NCBI RefSeq assembly: GCF_041381155.1
Contig: NC_091137.1
Location: 13,821,765 to 13,885,764 of the forward strand
Source: Argopecten irradians
Lineage: Eukaryota; Mollusca; Bivalvia; Pectinida; Pectinidae
Direction of reading: 5' to 3'
DNA length: 64,000 bases
Made by a program: the position numbers and the translations under genes. The notes under the pieces were generated by a model, which saw nothing but the letters and a program-made list of their open reading frames with translations, had not been told where the DNA came from and did no database searches. Positions 35,057 to 45,932 of the stretch are shown here, piece by piece (within the stretch, counting starts at the first letter, position 1; each line of letters begins with the position of its first letter).

Positions 35057-37136
35057 TTAAAGCTGACAATGCAAGTTAAAAAGTATACATTTGAGATAAA
35101 AAATTTTTTTTTTTTAAATTCAGTATTTTTTTCAAAATTCGTTTCTGAGACAACCCCTTGCGTTTCTAAGGACGGGCAGTCGCCATTTTGTTTTAAGGTT
35201 GTACACCTCTGAGAAGTCAAAATTTTCTTGTACTAAACTTTTTTCTCATATAGATTTGTGGAAAGAGGAGTTCATACCATGAAAGAAAATGAAAGAAAAA
35301 GATATCTCCGTGTGCTCGTTTTTGAGCTACTGTCACTCAAAGATACCTAGTTGACAAAATATTGGATTTTGTGGGAATTTTGCCGTATTGACCATATACA
35401 CAAGAGATTAAAGCCATAATTTCCTAATGAGGTGTTTGATATGTATTAATGTTTGTAGAAGTTATTTTCCAGTAGTCTTCTTTTAAAATATACCAGTTTT
35501 GATAAATAAGACTAATATTTTTTCTCAGAATAACAATATATGCTACCCCTACCCCTTAATTTTGAGCTACAAAATGCATCATTTTCAGCCATTTTTGCAA
35601 AATTTAACCCTTTATAGAAAAAGTTCTGGTATTAAACTTTTGTTTATATTTTGCATATCAATAGGAAAAGGGTTGTTCTTTCAAAATCAGGCAGAAAAAT
35701 GGGGGGTCCGTGTGCTTACTTTTTTGCCCCACTTGAATATTTGTTATTTTTCAGTATTTTAGAGTAAAAAATAAAAGTGCTCAAATTACCATTAAATGTA
35801 AAAAAAAGTGGAAAAAGTGAATCATTACACACATTAATGTTCAATATTTTAATTACCACGAATCAAGTAAAGATTTACAGCAAAAATTAGCTCGATACAG
35901 CTACAAATGCTGGTGCAGTAATGATTTAAGTAAAAACAATTTCAGTAAAAAATGATAAAACTTTGGCTCTACTCAAAGCGAAAAAAGACACAATTTCAAA
36001 ATGGCCGCCAAATGGGTCATTTCTTAAAATCCCGTTATAAAAAAATCTGCTAAAGTTAGAACTGTAATTTTTTGACAAAATTTGCAACTGACAACTTGCT
36101 ACAGATATTGATAAATTGTATTTGAAAATCTTCTAACTTCTTTGATCTTTGTCGAAACGAGACTTCAACGGGACTGAAACCTCAGAAGAATACATCCTTA
36201 ACTCTGCTTGGATACATCACTGGGTACCGGCCCCTATATAAAGCGCGTGAACCACACACACGTGCGATCAGTCGAACGCTCCCCGTTCAAGGTGTAACAT
36301 ACTGTACTATATATATACCCAATACGTATTTACGTGTAACCTGAGGCCATGCCATAATAATAAAATGGTTAGTACTTTCAAAATATATAGATTTATACAG
36401 TTAAATTAAAAGTAATGAATGAATTCATACCTTCTTTCCACGTGCGAGATCCATTTTGATTATAACGTAAACAAACTCGGAAATTCTAATAGCAGATAAC
36501 ATTTGCAAACTAAAAATAAACACTGCACTCACCTGACAAGTGTTCATTGAAGTAATATTATCTCAACTAGATCCCAAAATATGTCAAAAACGAGCTAATA
36601 AAACACTTCAATATACATTAGATATTACACGCACATGTACAGGTGTGTGCCTTCGGTAGTTTCATATGGAAGCGTCACTTGTTCGGGACAGGTGGTCACG
36701 TGCACGTGGCCAGTCGAGTACATCGGGTACGAAAGTATACGTGGAGATATGTGGACGGATTATTATTAGGATTTCTATTCATTTGTGTGGAAAGTTAAAT
36801 TTGTGAAACATCTAAATGACAGCTTAGAAGAGTTGACGTTTGCTTGCTAAAACAAGCCCTACACATATTTACAGGTAAGGGGTTTTGTTTATGTATTAGT
36901 AGGTGATACACAGTGGACAACTTCTAGGTGTTTATGTACATGACTGAACGCACGTGTGTCGATTCACGCGCTTTATATAGGGGTCGGTAGGCGTCACGTA
37001 TCCAAGCAGAGTTCAAACAAAAATGGCGTCCGTCCGTCCATAGAAACGCAAGAGGCTGTCTCAGAAACAAAATTGGATTTTTTTTTTTTTTTTAAATCTC
37101 AAATGTACATTTTTTAACTTGCATTGTCAGCTTTAA
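35057..37136. mobile_element. TTAA-flanked element with ~210-bp terminal inverted repeats, carrying a nested MITE
   Basis: The left end TTAA + AGCTGACAATGCAAGTTAAA matches the complement ending at 37136 (TTTAACTTGCATTGTCAGCT + TTAA, near-identical). The arms continue through CTTGCGTTTCTA, GCCATTTTGTTT, ACTCTGCTTGGATAC and CCCCTATATAAAGCGCGTGA. The left arm is 35057-35192 plus 36202-36280, because a family 1 MITE interrupts it at 35193-36201. The right arm is 36943-37136 and uninterrupted. The central unique part (36281-36942) has no recognised gene. Each arm carries a TATATAAAG box pointing inward. Confidence 0.85.
35193..36201 (+). mobile_element. TTAA-flanked MITE, family 1, copy 2 (1009 bp)
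   Basis: Starts TTAA + GGTTGTACACCTCTGAGAAG and ends GAAGAATACATCC + TTAA. Aligns along its length with the 678-bp copy at 24874, with about 330 extra bases in the middle (about 35690-35960). No coding capacity. It lies in the left arm of the 35057-37136 element. Confidence 0.85.
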
Positions 37137-37726
37137 GCTGCTCATTTACAACACTGACCATTCAAACGGTCGTTTAATACGGATGCAATCACGTCAAACT
37201 AAAGGAAAAACCAAGTGACGGATCTCTGATCCGGATGCATATTCACCCAACTCTTAGAAAATGCAAAATAAAAAAAAAATAAAAAATATAAAAAATACCA
37301 AGTCCTATGCAGCTGTTATAAATGTTGATTTTTTTTTTCAGAACAATAATATTGTGATGGGACCAAAAATGGTTTAATATAAAACTATTTAGGAACATAT
37401 TCGCCTGTTTTGTATAGTGCATGTGCATATGTACCGTAGATGTATCGTTACTCTACCGAAGAATACATGCGGATGAAAGTTTTAACAAATATAGATTAAT
37501 TTAATAAAGATATAAATAAATCAAACTCTCTTGTTGAATGTTAGCCGGAAATGTGTTATTTATTATTGCATTGCATGATTTGTACATTTTATCATTCTAG
37601 CATTGATAGAAGTTTATATTATAGTAATCTGTCTTAAAATTATAGTTTACATAACATCGGAGACACGCAGCACCTTCCGCGGCTTATAGCCTCATATAGC
37701 CTTATTAATTAAAGCTGGTATATTTT

Positions 37727-37990
37727 TAAAGAAGAATACTGGAAAATGAATTCCACAAACATCCATAATACATATCACACACCTCATTAGGAAATTATGA
37801 CTTTAATCTCTTGTGTATATGGTCAAAACGGCAAAATTCCCATAAAATCCAATATTTTGTCAACTAAGTATCTTTGAGTGACAATAGCTCAAAAACGAGC
37901 ACACGGACATATGTTTTTTTCTTCCATTTTTTTATGGTATGAACTCCTATTTCCAAAAATCTAAATGAGAAAAAAAAAGTTTGATAAAAT
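37727..37990 (-). mobile_element. Partial inverted copy of the family 1 MITE
   Basis: The reverse complement matches the first part of copies 1 and 2: ACTTTTTTTTCTCATTTAG, GAGTTCATACCAT, GAGCTATTGTCACTCAAAGA, TACACAAGAGATTAAAGTCA and CCTAATGAGGTGTGTGATAT. Both TTAA ends are missing, so this is an old fragment. Confidence 0.75.
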
Positions 37991-38011
37991 AAAATTGTGG
38001 AAATAGTGGAA

Positions 38012-38243
38012 TATTCTACGGTGGCTGGGAGCGGACATGAAATAAAAAAAAATTATTGCGTGTGAACGCAATAGTATTGCGTGCGAACGCAAAAGTATTG
38101 CGTGTGAACGCAAAATTATTGCGTTCGCACGCAATAACTATTGCGTTCACACGCAATACTTTTGCGTTCGCACGCAATACTATTGCGTTCGTACGCAATA
38201 ATTTTATTTATTTCATGTCCGCTCCCAGTCACCGTAAAATAGT
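38012..38243. repeat. Large palindrome built from seven ~20-bp hairpin units
   Basis: Outer arms TATTCTACGGTGGCTGGGAG and its near-complement CTCCCAGTCACCGTAAAATA enclose 38055-38199. That core contains seven units of the form ATTGCGT-NNNN-ACGCAAT, each itself a hairpin with 7-bp arms. The 4-base spacers read GTGA, GCGA, GTGA in the first three units and TCGC, TCAC, TCGC, TCGT in the last four. The units therefore reverse direction at the centre of the large palindrome. Open frames crossing this block are artefacts of the repetition. Confidence 0.9.
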
Positions 38244-39485
38244 AGGATATTCCGATAAATCTCTGTCTTGACGGCAATGCGAATAAAGTATACATAATGT
38301 ACATGTAATTTCATAATTGTCCTCTTTTTAATAATAATTAACGATTTTTTAAATACATGTATACATGTAAATTCAGTCCTGCAAAAATAATTTTCAAATT
38401 CGCTCCTGACAATTTGATATAAAGAGAACGCATCGATTTTCATACAAATATTTTTTCATGTCAAATTAATGGCATGTTTTGATTTATACACGATAAACAT
38501 AAGAATATTAATCAAATAGACAATAAGCCGGATATAAAACACCCGCCAAATTAGATCGGGTACCAAGTCGCATCAGCCAATCAGACGCGATGATACAAAT
38601 TGATTTTCAGACGTAAGTTACGCAAAAACTTTAAACTTTTAAACTTTAGAGAAAAGTATATGTAGAAGACTTTATATTCCTCATCTGTGACCAAAAGACA
38701 GCGAGTCATAGACCATGCAACTTTAAAACACATTTCGATTTTCGAAGACCGATCCCTCTCCGGGGTTCGGGGAACTGACCTTTCTTGGAAGCGCCAAGAG
38801 ACCAATATTGAAAAATGTAATTGATTTCGAGATGGGAGCACATGTGGATGTACAGACACGAACTGGAGCTCTATGCAAGTCAGACAAAAGGAACTCCCTA
38901 AAGACAATTGGTACTTTCAGGAGGTCATTCGTCATGCTTTTCACCATACGTGTCCTCCAGTTCATGCAAAAATAACCCTAGACCTCTGACTAATAGAAAT
39001 AAGTGTAACACATGGAATAGAATTATAGTCAATCATTCAAAGGTAAAAAGCCAATTGAACTAAAGGATTATCTAGGGGCAATGCCATTTTGGGTAATACA
39101 TTTGAACACGTGCATAATTTTATAAATAACTCGAAGAAGTAGTCATACTTTCTTGTAATTGTAAAACAATATGAAAATAAGAAAACCAGTGTTCTCTTAA
39201 TACTTTAATGCGGAATCGATTGGGAAATAAACAAAATACATCTATGTAATACTTTTGAGACATATCATTCTCATATCTGATTTGTATTGTGATTGCTGAC
39301 GTTGGGATTTAAGGGAAGACATATATTGTTTGTTTAAATTTGCCTTAAGTGTTGACTACATAATCGATAGATGGCTTTCGGCAATAAGGAAAACCGGGTG
39401 ATTACTGGACTATCAACAGATACGTCTAATTAACGATAGATCATGGACTGTTATTGATTAGGCTCTGATCGAAAACAAAATCTCC

Positions 39486-39546
39486 TATTTAAGCAAATGT
39501 ACCTCGTTTTTGTTCCATAATCTTTTCAGATTTCAACCATAAGAAG
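39486..39546 (+). promoter_or_regulatory. TATA-like box and inferred 5' UTR exon of the secreted precursor gene at 40722
   Basis: TATTTAAG at 39486-39493 lies about 30 bases upstream of a short putative exon (about 39516-39546) that ends AGAAG before a strong GTAAGT donor. The acceptor is TTTTCCTACATACAG ending at 40714, seven bases before the ATG. Intron 39547-40714, 1168 bp. Inferred from spacing and splice signals only. Confidence 0.6.
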
Positions 39547-40721
39547 GTAAGTTTTCATTGTCTACTTTCAACTTGACTTATTGTCATTATTTTCAGTAGA
39601 TTTATAGATATTTGAAATTAACATTTGGTTACTTTTTCAGTGAGTTATGCTTATGCTTTATTTATTCTATCGGTTTAAATTGGTGATAAAATTAAACAGA
39701 AATGTAAACGAATATCGTCTTTTTAGGTCTAGTAGATATTTCTATATTAATGTACGATAAAAATGTTGTTTTTGCACACATATTTTCGCGTTCTTTACAG
39801 TCTTAAAAATTGAGGACAGACGCTCGATCTTACTAAAGAGAAAGTATACATTACGTGGAATGTGTTAGACTTTATGATGAAATATGTTAACAACATATTG
39901 TGACATACAAGGATATAATTGTTTCTGTAATATATATGTTTACCAGGATAATTCATCTGGGGAAGAAGATAGAATTGAAATCAAGCTACAATCATTAATG
40001 TCTATTATGCTAAATCAAACGTTACTATATTATATACAAAAATCACATTGTCTCTTTAAGTTACAATATTTTTTTAAAAGAAATCATACTTTTATCAAAA
40101 TTAATAGTTCTTGTTGTGTTTAATACATTCATACGTATGTTTAAAACGTTTTTTTTTACTTGCCTTTGTTATGAAATTCGAAGATATACCCAATCTTATT
40201 ACACATTCTAATTTAGACGCAATGTAATTAGATAAATATAGATATAATTTCTCAATGATTTTAGAATATTTGCCCTGCCAAAACACTTTTCTTGGAATGG
40301 TATGGCGAGCCCATATCGTATCAACTCAAAATAATAAAAATAAGAAATATTGAATAATTATGGAGAGAATGAAACAACATTCTTATCATGATGATAAATG
40401 CACATAATGCATTTTTATCATAAAGTTAAACGTACATTTTATTTTGGGTCACCGAAAAAAACACGACAGTAGTGATGTGATAAGCAATCCAAATGTTTCC
40501 CTGCGTTTTGAAGACATTTTCAGAATTTTCGCAAATAGTTTAACCACCTGATTTTATCAAATAAGGAAATTATCAACAAATTACCGCTATTCTATATCAA
40601 ACAGTATGTTTGACACCACAACCATAATTTAATGTATCTTTATCTTGATTAGATACTCATGATCATTTTCACTGATTTGCCGTATTAAATAAGACTTTGT
40701 TTTCCTACATACAGAGCTAAA

Positions 40722-41102
40722 ATGAAGGCCACTGTGTGCCTTCTGGTCGCCTTGGTTTGCTGTGTCACTTTTACGACAAAGACATATGGGGTATTACTTG
40801 ACAACCATGTCTTAGGAAGACCCATACATGGTGGACTTACACATGGATTTAGTGGACATGGAATTGTTGGACATGGGCTTGGTCTTGGACATGGTGGCCT
40901 TAGTGAATTTGACCTTTTTGACCCGGATCTGGATAACGGGATTTTCACAGATCTTGGAGGTTTAGGATGGGAAGTAAGAAGATGTCGCAGAACATGTTTA
41001 GTGACCAGACAGTATTGCTTACGCCGAGCTTTGTATGGCCGCGGGAGATGTAGACGCCAAGCCAGACGATGCATGAGGAGGTGCCGACGGAGATATCTAT
41101 AG
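40722..41102 (+). CDS. Secreted His/Gly-rich precursor with Arg-rich six-cysteine C-terminal domain (126 aa)
   Basis: Single coding exon right after a splice acceptor; start in AAAATGAAGG context. Residues 1-23 form a signal peptide (core VCLLVALVCCVTF). Residues 29-59 are rich in His and Gly (HGGLTHGFSGHGIVGHG). Residues 61-77 are acidic (SEFDLFDPDLDNG). The C-terminal 41 residues contain 18 Arg and no Asp or Glu. Its six Cys at 88, 92, 99, 110, 117 and 121 are spaced C-x3-C-x6-C-x10-C-x6-C-x3-C. The outer spacings equal those of the precursor at 15672; only the central gap differs (10 instead of 7). An acidic pro-region followed by a cationic disulfide-rich peptide is the usual design of an antimicrobial peptide precursor, but this is inference. 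The His-rich segment could bind metals. A poly(A) signal AATAAA lies at 41166. I do not recognise the family. Confidence 0.85.
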   Translation: MKATVCLLVALVCCVTFTTKTYGVLLDNHVLGRPIHGGLTHGFSGHGIVGHGLGLGHGGLSEFDLFDPDLDNGIFTDLGGLGWEVRRCRRTCLVTRQYCLRRALYGRGRCRRQARRCMRRCRRRYL

Positions 41103-41165
41103 ACTTCCACGGCAATGTTAATACAACGGAAGACAGTGCATCAGATATAGTTCAGGTTTTTACCG

Positions 41166-41171
41166 AATAAA
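41166..41171 (+). promoter_or_regulatory. Poly(A) signal of the secreted precursor gene
   Basis: AATAAA, 64 bases after the stop codon at 41100-41102, followed by AT-rich then T/G-containing sequence (TTTCTTTCTTTTGTGGG), as expected for a cleavage site. Confidence 0.65.
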
Positions 41172-41319
41172 ATATCTTTAAACTTTCTTTCTTTTGTGGG
41201 AAATTATACTTTCAGTCCATGTTAAAATACAATTGCAAGAGTGTATAGATGAGTATGGAATCGCAGACATCTTATCAGTAACGATATGTCTCAAATGCGG
41301 GAGGAAAAGAAATCTTTAT

Positions 41320-42122
41320 TTAAAGGGACATGAACCTAAATAAACTATGTAAATTTGAGTAAAATAGATATTTATACTTTACTATGTAATAAATATCAGT
41401 TATTGTGCAAATGTGTCAAACAAAATAATTATAATGGAAATTCCATCTTTCTGTATTTTGAACCGGCCCGTTCGAATTTTGTAACGATAGTATAGTAGTG
41501 TTGAACTTTAGTAACCTCTCACAATGCACTGCACAAATGTAAACAAAATGGTGGGTCAAAAACGTGGGTGAAGCGAACACAAACGAATTCTGATAGAAAA
41601 CAGTGTACGTCAAGAGTCAGTAACGTGCGCGATTGGGAAAGTAGGTAAATATAAATGGATCGCTGAAATGCAAGAGACGGGAGCAACTCCCCACTTTATA
41701 CTTGCGTGATGTACATATGTGCAATAAGTCCTCCCTTCGCGGTGCCCTGTCGAATGAAAAGTCTCGTTTGACTTTTGATTTATCATTCTTACGCTATAAA
41801 TACAAATAATCTTATAACATATGGCTTAAACTTCATTTTTCAACCATCGTAAATTAGAAAATAATCTTAAAATGTGGAAAACTAATATTTCTTGTCATGT
41901 CAGCAAGTTTGTTGTTCAGTATAACCTCGCTTTCGGCCAGCTTTCGTTTTGTGTTCCAATAATAGAATATGACGGTCTATTTTACTGATTTTTGAGGTAG
42001 GTATTCCCCCACGTTTTCCTATCGTTTTAGATAACCAATCATTGTAATAAAATATTCAATAAACATCTGAAAACCATATCTAAGCATACAGAACAACTTA
42101 TTTTAGGTTCATGTCCCTTTAA
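41320..42122. mobile_element. TTAA-flanked element, family 3 (803 bp)
   Basis: Left end TTAA + AGGGACATGAACCTAAATAA; right end TTATTTTAGGTTCATGTCCCT + TTAA. The terminal inverted repeat is about 20 bp with one mismatch. The interior is AT-rich with no transposase. It sits about 150 bases beyond the poly(A) signal of the gene at 40722. Confidence 0.85.
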
Positions 42123-42789
42123 GTGGTAAATTTTTACGATCAAAGCATTTTTATTGTTTCCTTGTAAATTATATTACCATCTTTATGCAGTGAAAAGTAT
42201 TCGATTATCATCAATAGTTCTGAAAAGTTTAAGGTCTCAACATTCCTTAATCTTCCCAAACAGTTTTTACTTATTTCCAGAAAAATCCGCGAAAAAGACA
42301 ATATTTATTCTTAATACACACATAACACGCCCACTGATTATACAGCAGACAACCATTTAAACACACTAAAACAACTTTCTAGTATTCCACCTATATTTAG
42401 ACTTTCAGCACGTCTTGAAGATCCAAAACAATGAACTCATTTTAATTTCTTTCTTTCGATAATTTGGTACTTAATTCTGTACATAATTCTAAGCCATAGA
42501 ATTTCATGAAATTAAAGAATATTGGTAACACAATTGTGATGGTTAGGACCGCAGCAACGACCTTATCTTTCACATTGCTTTGGTCGAATCCAGGAATAAA
42601 CTGAAAGGATTAGGTCACATGACCAACTGAGCGGATTATCGCTAGATTTGTGTATGTTATCGCTAGATGTAAACTTGATACGCGGTAACACCAATAAATC
42701 CTGACTGTCCTAATCAGCCAGAGGAGATATCCTCATGCTTACTTAGGTGGCATATAAAACACTTCATTATATGGTATGGTGTTAAGTAG

Positions 42790-42958
42790 AGGTTACACAA
42801 TGAGAGGTTGTTGAATATTCAATTTATTCTATACGAGCGAGTTATTTTTTAAAAGTTACAAAAGGCGCGAGCTTTAGCGAGTGTGTTTTATAACTTTAAA
42901 AAATAACTTACTAGTGTTGAATAAATTCAATATTCAACAACCACGAGTAGTGTAACCT
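42790..42958. repeat. Foldback element, ~65-bp imperfect arms
   Basis: AGGTTACACAATGAG, then GGTTGTTGAATATTCAATTT and AGTTATTTTTTAAAAGTTA, matched on the right by the complements ending GTGTAACCT at 42958. The loop is GC-richer (GGCGCGAGCTTTAGCGAGTG). No coding capacity. Confidence 0.85.
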
Positions 42959-44203
42959 GTTTCTCCACAATCATATTCGTTTTTAGCCGATAGAAATACG
43001 GCGTGGATACGGTAACATATATTTACCGAAATATGCAAATAAGGTGTAGTAATATTTTCATCAGCAAAAAGAGACTAATTAAAGGCCCAATATCCGTATC
43101 TTTCAAAGTTTTGTCATGATTTAGAAGAATGATGAAAAAATCCTGTTGTTAATCATGTAGAGACAGGACTAAATCGAAGTCAAGATGAGCGATTATGATT
43201 CGGAATATTTTAATAAAAATCAAATAAATATCAAACTTCGCTAGGTGGGTCCCACTTAGTCAAGCAAGCCGAAGTTAGCCGACATTGTAACGTCGTTGCC
43301 GATAACGTCATGTGACTACCGTAACTACGTAACGTCTGTCCGAACTCTTCCGAAACGGGTCATGAACTTTCCGATTTCCGTTCGGCAATAATCGTAACTA
43401 GTTCTATGGCGACCAGTTTAAAATGAAGGCATGTTTACATGTATCTACTTTCAACAACTACTGTACCAAAGTTATTAAAAAAACATTATATAAATATTTT
43501 TGATATATCTTAATTCCAACCACATCTACAAATACTATCAATATCGGAGTCGAATTTAACTTGAATTTTTGTTGATAGTTACGTATAGTGTGGCTTTGAT
43601 ATTCAAAAGTCATCGTTTGATAAAGAATCCATCGATATAAAATTATTCTAAATGGGGACATCTTTAGGGTTAAATAATACTCATTTAACGTCTTATTGGG
43701 TTCAAATCTTCATAGTTGCTTCCAGAAAATAAAACTCAATGTCGGACTACATGCATGCATACATGTAAAAGCATTTGTACGACACGGCATCGTCTATTTC
43801 CCGCCAGATAATCATCGAGCCATTACCATCAAGATCAAGTTCGTTTCATACTCCTTAAATCTACAAAACTCATCAGTGAAATACAATGTAGTTGTCCGCC
43901 ATGTTGTAATATTAGTACTTAAGGTCACTTTAACATGTATGGAAATTTCAAGTATTTTGACACAACGACCACGACTGAATAACATTGAATAACACCACTT
44001 ATTGTTGTAGAAATACACTAAATCAAATTGAAAGCTTAATAAATTATTCCATACCTCAGGGTCATGACAACGGAATCACTATCTAAAGGTCAATTCATGA
44101 ATGTACAAACCCGCGAATTGTCGCACGTCAAAACTAATGGCGTTATCGGCAATGTACGTGACAGCTACGCCACGTAATATTTATCTGCAATTTGCCATAT
44201 CCT
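42959..44203. other. Gene-free stretch before the segmental duplication
   Basis: No repeat partner or coding exon recognised. A GC-richer patch around 43255-43390 includes CGAACTCTTCCGAA, which is also found at about 27595-27606. Open frames are under 100 codons and lack domains. Confidence 0.45.
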
Positions 44204-44714
44204 AGGGATAGAGAATGAGAGAGAAATCTCTCACAGCTAAAACAGTCATATTGCTGTTAGTGGCGCAGAAAACACACGAGCCCTCCTTAGCATTATAAAC
44301 CAGTTAGGACGCGAATATTTTGTGCTATATGTACTAACTAAAGTATATAGTTTGCAATCGAACATTTAAACATCCGTATTTGGGGTGGGTTTTTTTAGCA
44401 AAAAAGGTGATGCTTTCTATAGCCTTGTAAAAAATATTAACAAAAAACGAATTACTTCAAAATAAAAAATAACAAATAAAGAATAATTATAAATCAAAAT
44501 TGACACGTATATAATTCGTGCTGGATAAATCTGCGTTTGATGTCATCCGAAGGGCACTGGATTTAAACATTATAGGTTGATACAATCTTTCATCTGATGA
44601 TCATAGCAAGAAAGCAAACACAGTCAATTAACTGAATACATAAATTATTTCCGGTTTTTTCCTACAAATTAATGTGAGCATTAGACGTTTTCTGGAAAAT
44701 GAAAAAATAGGTAG

Positions 44715-45700
44715 TAGATGCTAAATGTCTAGGATATAGGTTAATATATGTTTCATATCGTAAGTAGTTGATAAATGTCTAGGATATGGATCATATATCT
44801 TTTATACTATTATAGTAGTTGATAAATATCTAGGATATGGATTGATATATATTTCATACCGTTAGTTGTTGATAAATGTCTAGGATATGGGATGTATATA
44901 CTTTATACCGTTAGTAGTTGATAAATGTCAAGGACATATATTTATATATGTTTTATACCGTAAGTAGTTTCTAAATGTCTAGAATACGGATTGATTATAT
45001 ATATTTTATACCGTTAGTTGTTGATAAATGTCTAGGATATATATTGATACATGTTTTATACCGTAAGTAGTTGATAAATGTCGAGGATATGGATTGCTAT
45101 ATATTTTATACCGTTAGTAGTTGATAGATGTCTAGGATAAAGATTGATTAATGTTTTATACCGATAGTAGTTGATAGATGTATAGGATATGGATTGATAT
45201 ATATATTTATACCGTTAGTTGTTGATAAATATATAAATGTCTAGAATATGGAATGTATATACTTTATACCGTTAGTTGTTGATAAATGTCTAGAATATGG
45301 AATGTATATACTTTATACCGTTAGTAGTTGATAAATGTCAAGGACATATATATATATATATGTTTTATATCGTCAGTAGATGAATGATGTCTAGGATATC
45401 AATTGATATATTTTTTGAACTGTAAGAAGTTGATGAATGTCTAGGAAATAGATTGATATATATATTATAAAGTAAGTAGTTGATGAATGTCTATAACACG
45501 GGATATTATATATTTTATACCGTAAGTTGTTGATGAATGTCTATGATAGGGATCGTTTATGTTTCATACTGTTATAGTAGTTAATAAATGTCTAGGATAT
45601 GGATTGTATATGTTTTTTACCGTTAGCAGTTGATAAATGTCTAGAATACAAATTAATATATATATTATACTGTTATAGTAGTTGATTAATGTTTAATATA
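44715..45700 (+). repeat. ~50-bp minisatellite, copy A
   Basis: About 19-20 variants of GTTGATAAATGTCTAGGATA followed by TGGATTGATATAT and TTTATACCGTTAGTA. Unit length varies from about 48 to 62. Variants differ by TA-rich insertions and CTAGGATA/CTAGAATA/CAAGGACA changes. No palindromic repeat or unique spacers, so not a CRISPR-type structure. Confidence 0.92.
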
Positions 45701-45932
45701 CCTCTACTTTATTTACACTATATAAAAGTTACTTTGTTAAATTGACTAGCTCCCTGCTTTTTCCAAAAACCTCGCTCAGCTGTGTGCTAGTCATCGAACT
45801 AGCACACCCCTGGAAGCTAGCACACCCCTGCACTCGGATATTTCCGTTTAGCCAATCAAATTTGAGGTGGGCGGGGCTTATTTCCGAAGATGCCATCAAT
45901 CACTACGTGCAGTGAAGTTGGCGGAGCTTGCT

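Noticed and set aside
38016..38304. Open frames on both strands through the 38-kb palindrome (repeating NAIVLRANAKVL-type peptides)
   Set aside because: Produced by translating the ATTGCGT...ACGCAAT hairpin repeats; frames exist on both strands at once, as expected for a palindrome.
38581..38965. Overlapping minus-strand frames of 108 and 80 codons in a GC-richer patch
   Set aside because: No domain, start context or splice signals that I can defend; possibly an old element fragment but not identifiable.
44715..45700. Possible CRISPR-like array
   Set aside because: Units are ~50-bp variants of one sequence with no unique spacers, and the genome is eukaryotic; a minisatellite.
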